A DNA stretch of 64,000 nt from Oscillospiraceae bacterium (GCA_017438745.1 JAFRUS010000018.1:1-64000), one strand, 5' to 3'. Positions 24,228-33,958 are shown, counted from the first letter of the stretch. The notes: generated by a model from the letters alone, not told the origin. Numbers and translations are program-made.

Positions 24228-24253
24228 ATTATAGAGTTAAGGAAACGCTGAGA

Positions 24254-26602
24254 TTATTTTATCTTCCAGATGTTCTCTGCGTAGTCGGCAATAGTTCTGT
24301 CAGAGCTGAACTTGCCGCAGTTACACATGTTGAGCCACATCTTTCTGCCGAATGCAGCTTTGTCCTTGTAATCGCTGTTGCACTTAAGCTTTGCTTCAAC
24401 GTAGCTTTCAAGGTCGCCGAGGAGATAGTAGTTGTCCGGCTTGTGCCAGCTTGCGCCGTCGAGAAGGGAAGTGTAGAGTTCTCTGAAATCGCCGCTTCCG
24501 CCGTCGTCGAATGTGCCGTCAACAAGAGTTTCGATTACTCTTCTGATCTTGTCATTGCCGGCAGCAAGTTTTCTTGAGCAGTATTCCGGCATGATCTTTT
24601 CGAGTTCTTCAACCGTTGCACCGAAGATGTAGTTGTTTTCGCGACCGGCTTCTTCAACGATCTCGATGTTTGCACCGTCAAGTGTGCCGAGCGTTACAGC
24701 ACCGTTTGCCATGAGCTTCATGTTTCCTGTACCTGATGCTTCTGTGCCGGCAGTTGAGATCTGTTCAGATACTTCAGCGGCAGCGATGAGCTTTTCAGCG
24801 TAGGAAACATTGTAGTTTGAAACGAATACCACCTTGATGAGTTTGTTTACTTCATCGTCCTTTTCGATCATAGCAGCGATCTCGTTGATGAACTTGATGA
24901 TTGCCTTTGCACGTCTGTATCCCGGAGCCGATTTTGCACCGAAGATGAATGTTACCGGGGCAAGATCCTTTATGCTTCCGTCCTTTATGCCGAAGTAGAG
25001 CCAGAGGATGGAGAACGCATTGAGAAGCTGTCTCTTGTATTCGTGCAGTCTCTTGATCTGGATGTCGAAGATGCTGTCCGGATCGATCTTTATTCCTTCG
25101 CGGTCGAGAATGAATTTTGCAAGCTGTTCCTTCTTTGTCTTCTTGATGGCAAGGAATCTGTTTATGATGTCTGCATTGTCTGCGTATTCAGTAAGCTTCT
25201 TAAGCTCGTCAAGATTTGTTACCCAGTCCTCATTTCCGAGAAGTTCAGTGATGAGTGCTGAAAGTTCCTCGTTGCAGAGAGCAAGCCATCTTCTCTGTGT
25301 GATACCGTTTGTCTTGTTCTGGAAACGTTCCGGATAAACGGTGTACCAGTCGTGAAGTGTATTTGCCTTCAGGATCTCAGTGTGTATCTGTGCAACACCG
25401 TTTACATATGATGAACAGTAGGTAGCCATATTTGCCATATGAACCTGACCACCCTTTATGATCTTCATGACTTCGATGCTTTCTTTCTTGATATCCTTTC
25501 TGTACATCTCAGCGAGGTATTCTTCATTTATCATGAAGATGATGTCGTAGATTTCAGGAAGGAGTTCCTTGATAAGGCTTTCATCCCACTTTTCAAGAGC
25601 TTCCGGCATGATTGTGTGGTTGGTATAGTTGAAGATCTTCTTTGCCATAGCAAAAGCTTCGTCAAATGAAAGGCCTTCATTCTGTGTGAGAAGTCTGATG
25701 AGTTCCGGAATTGAGATAACCGGATGTGTGTCGTTGAGCTGGATAGTAACAAAGTCAGCCAGAGTCTTAATGTCGCCGTGGTTCTTTTTGTGCTTCTTAA
25801 TGATATCATTAAGTGAGGCACTGCAGAAGAAATACTGCTGCTTCAGTCTGAGCTTCTTACCTTCTCTTGTATCGTCATTTGGATAAAGTACTCTTGAGAT
25901 ATCTTCAGCAAGGACTTTTTCACGGCTTGCTTCAAGATACTTCTGGTCGTTGAAGAGCTTAAAGTCAAAGTCCTCAAAAGCCTCAGACTGCCAGAGCCTT
26001 AAAGTGCCGATATTCTTTGCACCGTAGCCGATTATCGGGATGTCATACGGAACAGCAAGCACCTTCTGGTCGCTGTAGTTGATTTCGACTGCATCTTCAT
26101 CGTGTCTTACCGACCATGCGTCGCCGTACTTTGTCCAGTTGTCAGCTTCTTCTGTCTGGAAGCCGTGTTCGATCTTCTGCTTGAAAAGACCGTACTTGTA
26201 TCTGATGCCGTATCCGTCGAGAGGAAGGTTAAGTGTTGCTGCACTGTCGAGGAAGCAGGCTGCCAGTCTTCCGAGGCCGCCGTTTCCGAGAGCGGCATCT
26301 TCTGCAGCTTCGAGGTCATCAAGTGAAAATCCGGCTGCTTCAAAAGCCTTCTGTACATCCTTGTAAATTCCAAGGCAGAGAAGATTGTTGAACACTGATC
26401 TTCCGATAAGGAATTCCATTGAAAAATAGCATGCACGTCTTTTGTCAAGATGTGCTTTCTTACTTTCCTTCCACAGTCCGGAAAGATTTCTCATAACGGT
26501 TTCACTCAGTACATTGTGGAGCACGTGAGGGGATGTTACGCCTTCATTTTTTAGTTCTTCAAGATTACTTTTCAGTTCTGCAAGAAATGTCTGCTTGTTC
26601 AT
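24254..26602 (-). CDS. glgP: Glycogen/maltodextrin phosphorylase
   Basis: Releases glucose 1-phosphate from the non-reducing ends of alpha-1,4-glucans with phosphate, in the cytoplasm. At 782 residues it is GT35 of normal to slightly short length. Marks include EDAALGNGGLGRLAACF, QLNDTHP, NGITQRRWL and EASGTGNMK, in which Lys629 binds pyridoxal phosphate. It is 88 bp downstream of malQ on the same strand and likely cotranscribed with it; the two enzymes together degrade linear dextrins. The N-terminus is shorter than in regulated eukaryotic forms, as expected for a bacterial enzyme. Confidence 0.94.
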   Translation of the reverse strand: MNKQTFLAELKSNLEELKNEGVTSPHVLHNVLSETVMRNLSGLWKESKKAHLDKRRACYFSMEFLIGRSVFNNLLCLGIYKDVQKAFEAAGFSLDDLEAAEDAALGNGGLGRLAACFLDSAATLNLPLDGYGIRYKYGLFKQKIEHGFQTEEADNWTKYGDAWSVRHDEDAVEINYSDQKVLAVPYDIPIIGYGAKNIGTLRLWQSEAFEDFDFKLFNDQKYLEASREKVLAEDISRVLYPNDDTREGKKLRLKQQYFFCSASLNDIIKKHKKNHGDIKTLADFVTIQLNDTHPVISIPELIRLLTQNEGLSFDEAFAMAKKIFNYTNHTIMPEALEKWDESLIKELLPEIYDIIFMINEEYLAEMYRKDIKKESIEVMKIIKGGQVHMANMATYCSSYVNGVAQIHTEILKANTLHDWYTVYPERFQNKTNGITQRRWLALCNEELSALITELLGNEDWVTNLDELKKLTEYADNADIINRFLAIKKTKKEQLAKFILDREGIKIDPDSIFDIQIKRLHEYKRQLLNAFSILWLYFGIKDGSIKDLAPVTFIFGAKSAPGYRRAKAIIKFINEIAAMIEKDDEVNKLIKVVFVSNYNVSYAEKLIAAAEVSEQISTAGTEASGTGNMKLMANGAVTLGTLDGANIEIVEEAGRENNYIFGATVEELEKIMPEYCSRKLAAGNDKIRRVIETLVDGTFDDGGSGDFRELYTSLLDGASWHKPDNYYLLGDLESYVEAKLKCNSDYKDKAAFGRKMWLNMCNCGKFSSDRTIADYAENIWKIK

Positions 26603-26690
26603 TTTTTTCGTCCTTTCTCATGGGTAAATTTCCTTAGTGGATACTGCATTAAGGCTTTGAACGCCTTCTTGTATCAGTATATTAAACGCA

Positions 26691-28310
26691 TTATGAATGC
26701 GGCTTTGGCTCAGGTTTGTCTGTATCAGCTTTTTTCTGCGGTTTCTTTGCTGCCTTGATCTTTTCATCGCATGAGCTGTCCGGTGATTCTTCTGCTTTGC
26801 ACTCTTTTGCGACCGTCTCTTCCGTGTCCTCAGGAAGTTCCGAGCATCTGTTGTAAAGAGTGTTGAGCTTAAGGATCTTTGCTTTCAGTTTGTCAGTGAA
26901 ATCCTTTTTCTTTGCTCTGTATGTCCAGTTGCCGGACAGGGTGGAAGGAATGTTCATTCTGCAGTCTGTGTCTGCATCGATGAAATCCTGGAACTGTGCT
27001 ACCGCGGCATCTGAAACTCCTGACCATACAAGGCGGAGCATTGCTTCCGGTATCTGAGTGTCGAGTTTTACATTCAGATAGTCAAGGCAGAATTTCTTTG
27101 AATCCTTATCGAGCGACTTGTACCATCCCACAAGAGTGTCATTGTCGTGTGTACCTGTATATGAATAGGAATTGGTATCGGTAAAGTTGTGCGGCAGATA
27201 ATCGTTTTTGCTGTCGGAGAATCCGAATTCAATTACCTTCATGCCCGGATAGCCGACCTCATCGAGCATTTCCTGTACATCCGGTGTGAGAAATCCGAGG
27301 TTTTCGGCAATGATGTCAAGTTTTCCGAGTTCCTCTTCAGCCTTTTTGAAGAGCTTTGCCCCAGGACCTTTCTTCCAGATGCCGACTTCGGCAGTTTCGT
27401 TTCCGTACGGTATGCAGTAGTAGCCTGCAAATCCTCTGAAATGGTCGATACGGATGATGTCGTAGGTTTCGGCAGCATTCTGTATTCTGCTTATCCACCA
27501 GCTGAAATCAGTTTTCTTATGGTAATCCCAGTCGTAGAGCGGATTGCCCCAGAGCTGGCCGGTAAGTGCGAAACAGTCCGGCGGACAGCCGGCAACTGCG
27601 ACCGGTTTTTTGTCTTCGTCGAGCTCAAAAAGTTCAGGGGTTTTCCACACTTCTGTACTGTCGAGAGAAACGTAGATCGGTATGTCACCGATTATCTTAA
27701 TGCCTTTTTCATTGGCGTAGGTCTTAAGTGCCGTCCACTGCTTTTTGAAGCAGAACTGGATGAACTTGTGGAAACCGATCTCATCTTTCAGCTCTTCCTT
27801 TGCCTTTTTGATGGCATCTTTATCGCACATCGCGAGTTCTTCCGGCCACTTGTACCACGGCTTTCCGTCGTAGTGAAACTTCAGACTCATGAAGAGTGCG
27901 TAGTCACCAAGCCATTTACGGTTTATCATTTCAAAGAGCCTGTACTCAGGTGTTATCTCAAAACGCGAGTAGGCTTTGCGGAGCACTTTGTAGACATTCT
28001 CATAAAGAAACTCGTAGTCTATTTTTTCCTTGTCCTGCTCCCATTTTATGCTCGTATATTCATCCTTCTTAAGCAGACCTTCCTTTTCAAGAAGCTCGAA
28101 GTCGATGAGATACGGATTCCCTGCAAATGCAGAAAAGCTCTGGTACGGTGAATCACCGTAACTGGTAGGGGAGAGCGGGAGTATCTGCCACAGCCCCGTT
28201 TTTGTTTCAGCAAGAAAGTCGGCAAATCTGTAAGCTTCCCTGCCCATTTTTCCAATGCCGTACTCAGACGGCAGACTTGAAATATGAAGTAGTATACCGC
28301 TTTTTCTCAT
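26691..28310 (-). CDS. malQ: 4-alpha-glucanotransferase (amylomaltase)
   Basis: Transfers alpha-1,4-glucan chains between dextrins (GH77), making substrates long enough for the phosphorylase. It starts with RKSGILLHISSLPSEYGIG, typical of the family. The nucleophile is Asp289 in RIDHFRG, the acid/base Glu336 in AENLG, and THDNDT gives the third acidic residue. The 539 residues include a charged, Pro/Lys-rich tail (about 495-539) that is not part of the catalytic domain. The ATG follows AAAGGAAA. The transcript begins about 200 nt upstream and first passes a strong hairpin, see 28365-28530. Confidence 0.93.
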   Translation of the reverse strand: MRKSGILLHISSLPSEYGIGKMGREAYRFADFLAETKTGLWQILPLSPTSYGDSPYQSFSAFAGNPYLIDFELLEKEGLLKKDEYTSIKWEQDKEKIDYEFLYENVYKVLRKAYSRFEITPEYRLFEMINRKWLGDYALFMSLKFHYDGKPWYKWPEELAMCDKDAIKKAKEELKDEIGFHKFIQFCFKKQWTALKTYANEKGIKIIGDIPIYVSLDSTEVWKTPELFELDEDKKPVAVAGCPPDCFALTGQLWGNPLYDWDYHKKTDFSWWISRIQNAAETYDIIRIDHFRGFAGYYCIPYGNETAEVGIWKKGPGAKLFKKAEEELGKLDIIAENLGFLTPDVQEMLDEVGYPGMKVIEFGFSDSKNDYLPHNFTDTNSYSYTGTHDNDTLVGWYKSLDKDSKKFCLDYLNVKLDTQIPEAMLRLVWSGVSDAAVAQFQDFIDADTDCRMNIPSTLSGNWTYRAKKKDFTDKLKAKILKLNTLYNRCSELPEDTEETVAKECKAEESPDSSCDEKIKAAKKPQKKADTDKPEPKPHS

Positions 28311-28364
28311 AGTATTTCCTTTCTCTGATTACCCTCAGATCAAAAGATATCCGGTGGAGTGAAA

Positions 28365-28530
28365 ATAAAAAAGCTGACAGGGCGGAAAGATACACCGTCA
28401 GGCTTGTCTGTACATGGATGTGGCGTGCGCCGCCTTTAAGCATGTACAGATGATCTTTCTGTTGTCAGCATAAGAATATTCTTTTAGTTTCATATTGAAT
28501 CCCACCCCATTATCAATATTGTTTATTATA
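28365..28530 (-). promoter_or_regulatory. malQ leader with terminator-like hairpin
   Basis: Minus-strand transcription from the promoter at 28525-28553 first meets a long hairpin: TGTCAGC (28463-28469) with GCTGACA (28373-28379), ATCTTTC with GAAAGAT, and ATGTACAGA with TCTGTACAT at the tip. A run of six T follows the last arm on the minus strand. This is the form of a transcription attenuator or of a small RNA that ends before malQ (start 28310). Confidence 0.55.
28398..28493 (-). CDS. Possible 31-residue leader peptide before malQ
   Basis: ATG 28493 follows the G-rich GGGGTGGGA and opens a 31-codon frame (MKLKEYSYADNRKIIC, ending in SMYRQA) that covers the 5' half and the loop of the leader hairpin. 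Translation could therefore change the folding of the hairpin. No family is recognised; chance is possible. Confidence 0.3.
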   Translation of the reverse strand: MKLKEYSYADNRKIICTCLKAAHATSMYRQA

Positions 28531-28553
28531 ACACATTATTACGGGAGATTCAA
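28525..28553 (-). promoter_or_regulatory. Promoter upstream of the malQ leader
   Basis: On the minus strand TTGAAT (28553-28548), a 17-bp spacer and TATAAT (28530-28525), directly after the mscL stop codon. Confidence 0.65.
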
Positions 28554-28569
28554 TACAAATCGGTCAATA

Positions 28570-29031
28570 TTATTTTTCCTTGAGAAGATCTCTGATCTCT
28601 GTAAGAAGGATCTCTTCCTTTGTTGGTTCCGGAGGAGCAGCCTTTTCTTCCTCTTCCTTCTTCTTCTTGCCGAGTTCCATAGCCTTGTTTACAGCCTTAA
28701 CGATTACGAAAAGGATGACAGCCATGATGAAGAAGTTGATAACTGCTGAGATGAATGCGCCGTAGTCAAAAGCCACACCGTTGATCTTGAACTGACCGCC
28801 GACAGGGATGAGGTTACCGTTTTCGTCTGTCTTGCAGCCGCCTGTGATGAGTGAGATGAGAGGATTGATGAAGCTGCCTGTAAGAGCAGTTACGATGTTC
28901 TGGAAAGCAGCACCGATGATAACGCCGACTGCGAGATCCATAACGTTACCCTTGGCGATAAATTCCTTGAATTCGTCGATGATGCCCTTCTTTGACTTGA
29001 TAGCTTCTACGACTTTGTTTTCGTTTGCCAT
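28570..29031 (-). CDS. mscL: Large-conductance mechanosensitive channel
   Basis: Homopentameric membrane channel that opens under hypo-osmotic shock to release solutes. The protein has 153 residues: a short amphipathic N-terminus (FKEFIAKGNVMDLAVGVIIGAAFQNIV with the first membrane helix), a periplasm-like loop, a second helix (about 85-108) and a charged C-terminal helix (EEILLTEIRDLLKEK). ATG 29031 follows AAAGGAG; an in-frame start 21 bp upstream includes this ribosome site and is rejected. It is monocistronic or reads weakly into the malQ leader. Confidence 0.95.
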   Translation of the reverse strand: MANENKVVEAIKSKKGIIDEFKEFIAKGNVMDLAVGVIIGAAFQNIVTALTGSFINPLISLITGGCKTDENGNLIPVGGQFKINGVAFDYGAFISAVINFFIMAVILFVIVKAVNKAMELGKKKKEEEEKAAPPEPTKEEILLTEIRDLLKEK

Positions 29032-29287
29032 GATACATACTCCTTTTTTCATAGTGAAATAATCTGTTATATATAATTATAGCTTATAACGTCAGTTTTT
29101 GCACTACTCATTATTAACAAAAAACAAATTTTATAATGAATGAAAATATGTTTAATTGTTGTAATCACATCGCTTGCAGTGATACTGTCGGATTACAGCT
29201 ATGCGGATATATCCGGACTTTCAAATACATAACAATAAAAAATAACTGTAAAAAGAAAATAATTTACTGAAAAACGATAAATTTATA

Positions 29288-29316
29288 TTGACAATCAAAA
29301 CTCTTTGTGTTACAAT
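29288..29316 (+). promoter_or_regulatory. Promoter of the DUF4173 gene
   Basis: TTGACA (29288-29293), 17 bp, TACAAT (29311-29316). A leader of about 190 nt precedes the start codon. A short open frame (29288-29494) covers promoter and leader and is not considered real. Confidence 0.65.
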
Positions 29317-29510
29317 ACAGATAACAGGAAAAGCTGTACGTTCCGGACTGATCACCGGAATGAATATTGATACGTATCTTAATCATACAGGCTTTAGTCA
29401 AACGATGATAAACCGGATATCCGGCTTCACAGGATTTCCGTGGCGAGGGAGAATGCGCGGTTTTACCATGCACTCCGTGCTGATTTATGAATAGTCAGGA
29501 GACGAAGATT

Positions 29511-31082
29511 ATGAATGAAGATATGAATTTAACATGCGATGGAATTAACGAAGGATTTTCATTTAAGCCGAAGGCTGTTTACAGTGACAAAGACAGAAAG
29601 ACCGCACTGTTTGTATGGATCGCGGCGGCTCTGTTTGCTCATTTTGTTCTGTGGCATACGACAGGATTTATTACTACACTGTATTTTATCCTGATCATAA
29701 CTGCTTCGGTTTTTATCCTTAAAAAGAACGGATGTATTTTTTCAAAGGGACAGAAAATCTGGACAGGTGTGCTTTATGTTTTCAGTCTGGTATTTTCAAT
29801 TACTGCTGATACTACCGCCAAAGGACTGACCGTGGCATTCCTTATGACCGGCGGAGCGTATCTTGTCCACTGCGTTTCGGGCGGAACCGAACTGTTCCGT
29901 GATTATTCACCGTTCGATATCAGGAACAGTGTACTGAACAATCCTTTCAGCTGCCTCGGCAAGATATTTCCGGCAAGCATAAGCGGCGAAAAGAAAAAAG
30001 GCTTGAAAAATGCAATTTACGTTATGGCAGGTCTTCTGCTGGCAGTTCCTCTTACGATCGTTGTAGGTTCGCTTCTTATGTCTGCGGATGAAGGGGTTGA
30101 ACGTATTCTCAGCGGTGTGGCTGAATATATTTATAACGGTGATTATACTCAGATCGTGTGGGAATCGATACTCACTCTTCTCGGAGCAATGTACCTTTAC
30201 GGACTTTTCTACTCCCATACTCACGATGACTTTATTATCAAGGCAGATGACGACAGATGTGAGGCTGTGTGCAATAATTTCCGCAAGATGAATAATATAA
30301 TAGTATACACGACAGTTACACCGATCTGCATACTCTATATTATCTTTTTCATCTCACAGGCAGCGTATTTCCTTTCAGCATTTTCCGGCAATCTTCCGGC
30401 AGAATACAGCTATGCGGAATACGCTAGAAAAGGCTTTTTTGAACTGTCCGGTATCGAAGCTATCAATGCGGTAGTTATCTTCCTTATGAATTTCACGGCA
30501 AAGAATTCCGGCAAAAACAAGAGCATGGGACTTAAAGCATATACTATTGTTATTTCAGTATTCACGCTCATTATCACTGCAACAGCACTCAGCAAAATGG
30601 TTCTCTATATCAACGAATACGGCCTTACCAGACTAAGACTCGATACAAGCTGGTTCATGATACTGACGGCGTTCATATTTGTGCTCGTTATAATCAAGCA
30701 GTTCGATGACAGACTGTGCTTTGTTAAGCTCTCAGCAATCATCTTTACATTCATGTTCGGTGTTCTTTGTTTCGGACGTTTTGACTCAGTGATAGCAAAG
30801 TACAATCTTACATACAAGGCAGATACTATTTCTTACAGAGATATTGAACAGATGGCTGAGATATCAGCAGATTCAGCCGCAGTTGTTTCTTCTCCGGAAT
30901 ACAGGGAATTTATCAGAAATAAAATTCAGAAGGAAAAAGGCTGGGTTCATAATGAGGACTACTATATCTACAGCGATAACGGAAACCTCGACTGTATACT
31001 TGACGCTCACATTGGTTACGATATATACAGAAAAATGAATATATCATCCCTGACCGTGATGAATAATCTGAACAGAAGATAA
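29511..31082 (+). CDS. DUF4173 family membrane protein
   Basis: A 523-residue protein with about ten to twelve predicted membrane helices, an N-terminal cytoplasmic stretch of about 30 residues and a C-terminal soluble part (about 445-523). The overall plan and the ADEGVERIL and FYSHTHDD landmarks suggest the DUF4173/DUF4153 group, whose function is unknown. ATG 29511 lies after AGGAGACG; an in-frame ATG at 29487 precedes this site. No linked gene suggests a role; the two-component genes downstream are convergent. Confidence 0.7.
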   Translation: MNEDMNLTCDGINEGFSFKPKAVYSDKDRKTALFVWIAAALFAHFVLWHTTGFITTLYFILIITASVFILKKNGCIFSKGQKIWTGVLYVFSLVFSITADTTAKGLTVAFLMTGGAYLVHCVSGGTELFRDYSPFDIRNSVLNNPFSCLGKIFPASISGEKKKGLKNAIYVMAGLLLAVPLTIVVGSLLMSADEGVERILSGVAEYIYNGDYTQIVWESILTLLGAMYLYGLFYSHTHDDFIIKADDDRCEAVCNNFRKMNNIIVYTTVTPICILYIIFFISQAAYFLSAFSGNLPAEYSYAEYARKGFFELSGIEAINAVVIFLMNFTAKNSGKNKSMGLKAYTIVISVFTLIITATALSKMVLYINEYGLTRLRLDTSWFMILTAFIFVLVIIKQFDDRLCFVKLSAIIFTFMFGVLCFGRFDSVIAKYNLTYKADTISYRDIEQMAEISADSAAVVSSPEYREFIRNKIQKEKGWVHNEDYYIYSDNGNLDCILDAHIGYDIYRKMNISSLTVMNNLNRR

Positions 31083-31145
31083 AACAGAGATATTATGTGC
31101 AGAACAAAGCAAAAATAAGAATTTAAAACACCTCCTTATAAGCAG

Positions 31146-31197
31146 AACAGCATATCCTAACCCACGTATTTACGTGAGCAGGATATGCTGTTTTTGT
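31146..31197. terminator. Bidirectional terminator
   Basis: AACAGCATATCCT and AGGATATGCTGTT form a 13-bp stem around a 21-nt loop that itself holds ACGTA/TACGT, followed by TTTTTG. It separates the DUF4173 gene from the convergent kinase gene. Confidence 0.8.
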
Positions 31198-31201
31198 TGT
31201 A

Positions 31202-32881
31202 TCAGAACTTAATTTCTGCCGTGAATTTTTTATCCTTTGAATCAACGTCAAACCTGAATCCGTGAAGATCTGCTATCTGTTTAGCGATCGCAAGACCAAG
31301 ACCGCTGCCTGAACATGAACTCCTTGCGGCATCGCCTTTACGGAATGCCTTAATGAGTTCCGGTGCATCTTTTACAGTTTCATTCACGTCGTTTGAAATA
31401 CGGATTGATCTGCTGTCGGCATTTATCTCTATAGTTCCTTTTTCAGGAGTATAGCGTACAGCGTTTCCGATAAGGTTTGTGATCATCTGTGACATCATCT
31501 GCGGATTTGCTTTCACCGTGCCGGTTCCGTCGAGTTTAACGACCAGTTCCTTAGTTTGTATTTCTTCAGAAAAATGAACAAGCGCATCTTTAATGATCTT
31601 CTCAGTATTACACTGTTCGCTGCTTACTTTCGCTGCCTTTTCTATCTTTGCGAGATCAAGGGTATCGGCTATCAGCCGGTCGATGTACTGAGTGTTCTTA
31701 AGAATGGAGTCAGCATAGGCTTCACGTTTTTCAGTATGTATATTTGCGATAAGGTTTTCCGCATATCCTGAGATAGCAGCCAGAGGTGTTTTCAGATCGT
31801 GAGCCAGAGCTGCGGTGAGACCGTTTCTGTATTCGTTCATTTCATATTCTTTTCTGTAGCGCATATATCGTAAACGTCCTATGAGATATGAGAATGCGAT
31901 CGCGGCTGCAAGCAGCAGACTTACGTCGGTGAGGAACTCATCAAAGAACAGGTTTACCGTATTGAAATACGAAACGGTGTAGATCTTCCAGCGGGGGCCT
32001 GCGTTAACTAAGCCGTTATAGCCAAGTGACCATGAAAAAGGATTGCCTTTTTTACAGTAAAACATATGGATATCACCATTCAGAAAACTCTTTTTTAATT
32101 CCGGTATGAGACTGTCACAGTATGAACCTTTGTGCGTTCCGTTGCTGTCGGCAGCAATGCGGTTTACGGTAAGTGCGTCATCGTAATGCTTATCAGATTT
32201 TTCGCTCTGAAAATGAACATATCCCTCAGGTATCACGGCGTCAGAAACAATATCGTAGGTGGCGATGAGTCTGCCGTCTTTATTGTATATTGAAAGAGTG
32301 CATTTTTTTATTACAGCACTTTCATCTTTTATATACACATCATCTGCTTCGATTAGTGAATACTGGTAGTTGGTTTGGTGCTTCCTCTCGCATGACCAGA
32401 TCTGCTCCATCAGGTCAGGATCACTGCAGAGAGCCGCTGCTTTGAAATGCTGCTTTTTAGTTCCGCTGATACAGTTTTTACTGAAATAATCGTCTGAGAG
32501 ATTTTCTATCGGCTTTAAATATTCGTCTTTGCTTGCTTCAGCAATACAGTATATAACACTGCTGCTGTCGTAAAACTTATCGTTCTCTGAATCATATACT
32601 ACAGTACAGTAATCGTCGTATGGATAATCCTGAATTCCTATTGGCTTTGTGAGAAGCATTTTCATACTGTTTTCGGTTATCTCAGAGTCCCCTGCATTTT
32701 TAAGAGTATCAATAGTGGAATCGATTTGCTGGCGGGAGAATATTTCCATACCTCTGAGCCCATATTTCACCAAACCATAGTAAAAGGTGAAGCCTGTCAG
32801 GAATGCAAATGTCAGAACGACTGGAAATGTCCGCATGAAATAGTATAGTAAACCTCGTTTTTTGTCTGTTTTTCTTTTCAT
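31202..32881 (-). CDS. Sensor histidine kinase
   Basis: A 559-residue membrane kinase. A membrane helix at about 13-35 and another at about 320-340 bracket an extracellular sensor domain of about 280 residues of unknown ligand. HisKA follows with AHDLKTPLAAISG (phospho-acceptor His361), then the HATPase domain with N-box NLIGNAVRYTP and GSGLGLAIAKQI. ATG 32881 is 7 nt after GGAGGG; the in-frame ATG 32896 overlaps that site. It lies 88 bp downstream of its response regulator gene. The sensor domain contains several cysteines. Confidence 0.92.
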   Translation of the reverse strand: MKRKTDKKRGLLYYFMRTFPVVLTFAFLTGFTFYYGLVKYGLRGMEIFSRQQIDSTIDTLKNAGDSEITENSMKMLLTKPIGIQDYPYDDYCTVVYDSENDKFYDSSSVIYCIAEASKDEYLKPIENLSDDYFSKNCISGTKKQHFKAAALCSDPDLMEQIWSCERKHQTNYQYSLIEADDVYIKDESAVIKKCTLSIYNKDGRLIATYDIVSDAVIPEGYVHFQSEKSDKHYDDALTVNRIAADSNGTHKGSYCDSLIPELKKSFLNGDIHMFYCKKGNPFSWSLGYNGLVNAGPRWKIYTVSYFNTVNLFFDEFLTDVSLLLAAAIAFSYLIGRLRYMRYRKEYEMNEYRNGLTAALAHDLKTPLAAISGYAENLIANIHTEKREAYADSILKNTQYIDRLIADTLDLAKIEKAAKVSSEQCNTEKIIKDALVHFSEEIQTKELVVKLDGTGTVKANPQMMSQMITNLIGNAVRYTPEKGTIEINADSRSIRISNDVNETVKDAPELIKAFRKGDAARSSCSGSGLGLAIAKQIADLHGFRFDVDSKDKKFTAEIKF

Positions 32882-32969
32882 ATAATATCCCTCCATATGA
32901 TCTCTGTACCTGCCGGCAGAGATTTTCAGTTAATGAGCAGAAAACTGAATGCCGGTAAGCAGTGAGTTT

Positions 32970-33668
32970 TTATTCGGTGAGTTTATATCCTTTGGAGATA
33001 ACGGTTTTTATCTGCCTGCCCGGATTACCGAGAGCCTTTCTGAGCTTTTTGATATGATTATCCACCACACGGTCGCCTCCGAAATAATCCGTTCCCCAGA
33101 TACGGTCAAGGAGCATTTCACGGGAAACCACCCAGTTTTTATGTTCCATAAGGAAACGGAGAAGGGCGAATTCCTTAGGTGCGAGTTCTACATCATTTCC
33201 GCCGGAATTTACTTCGAGTGTGCGGAGATCAAGTCTGATATCCCCGCAGACGATTTCTGCTTTCTGAAGGACTGTTCCGCCGGCACGTTTGAGAAGTGCT
33301 ATGCATTTGGCGTAGAGTGCCGCCAGCGAAAACGGCTTTATAATATAGTCGTCGCAGCCGAGTGCATATCCGTAGAGCAGATCCTCTTCTCTGGCGCGCG
33401 CAGTCAGGAAAAGGAGCGGCACATCAGCAGGTGTGGCAGATTTTTTTGAAGAGCGGATCTCACGGCAGAGTGAAAATCCGTCGATGCCCGGCATCATCAC
33501 ATCAAGTATAAGCAGATGAAATTCTTCTTCTGTTAATTTTTCCAGAGCGGAAGTTCCGTCCGGAACGCACACAAGCTCGGTAGTCTCGTCAGTTTTTTCT
33601 GAAAAATAATCAGAAATGATCTCGGTTATCTGAGGATCATCCTCAGCAAGCAGAATTCTGTAATTCAT
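32970..33668 (-). CDS. OmpR-family response regulator
   Basis: A 232-residue transcription factor: receiver domain (1 to about 120) with acidic pocket Glu9-Asp10-Asp11, phospho-acceptor Asp56 in LILDVMMPG and Lys in IIKPF, followed by a winged-helix DNA-binding domain (about 135-232; VDNHIKKLRKALG is the recognition region). It is the partner of the kinase downstream. GTATCCT direct repeats at 33704-33722 just ahead of the gene are candidate binding sites for it. The ribosome site is GAGGTGAG. Confidence 0.94.
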   Translation of the reverse strand: MNYRILLAEDDPQITEIISDYFSEKTDETTELVCVPDGTSALEKLTEEEFHLLILDVMMPGIDGFSLCREIRSSKKSATPADVPLLFLTARAREEDLLYGYALGCDDYIIKPFSLAALYAKCIALLKRAGGTVLQKAEIVCGDIRLDLRTLEVNSGGNDVELAPKEFALLRFLMEHKNWVVSREMLLDRIWGTDYFGGDRVVDNHIKKLRKALGNPGRQIKTVISKGYKLTE

Positions 33669-33702
33669 GTTCTCACCTCATGTTTATATGATACAGGGGA
33701 GA

Positions 33703-33742
33703 TGTATCCTCTGTGTATCCTTCGTATGTTTTATAAGGATAC
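33703..33742. promoter_or_regulatory. Direct and inverted GTATCCT repeats before the response regulator
   Basis: GTATCCT occurs at 33704-33710 and 33715-33721, an 11-bp period typical of OmpR/PhoB-family boxes. The inverted copy AAGGATAC (33735-33742) follows. The position 35-75 bp upstream of the regulator start suggests autoregulation. Confidence 0.5.
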
Positions 33743-33958
33743 GATGATTTGGCTGTGATATGATTGATTTAAAATTTGAAATGTGATACTATTATATTTT
33801 AAAGGTAAAACGAAAATATTGCAATGAAAACTGAAAATAAATCAGCGTTCAATTGAATATATATAGTATAAAATTTTTTTTGAAAAAGCTGTAACATTTA
33901 CTGCTCAGACGGCATCATAGATTATGAAGGGCAAATAAAACAGCAAAGGAGCGTTACT

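Noticed and set aside
27189..28151. 320-codon plus-strand frame opposite malQ
   Set aside because: Long but entirely antisense to a clear GH77 gene; the codon use of malQ leaves this frame open. No ribosome site or family marks.
29288..29494. 68-codon frame before the DUF4173 gene
   Set aside because: It starts at the -35 box of the promoter, so it cannot be translated from that transcript.
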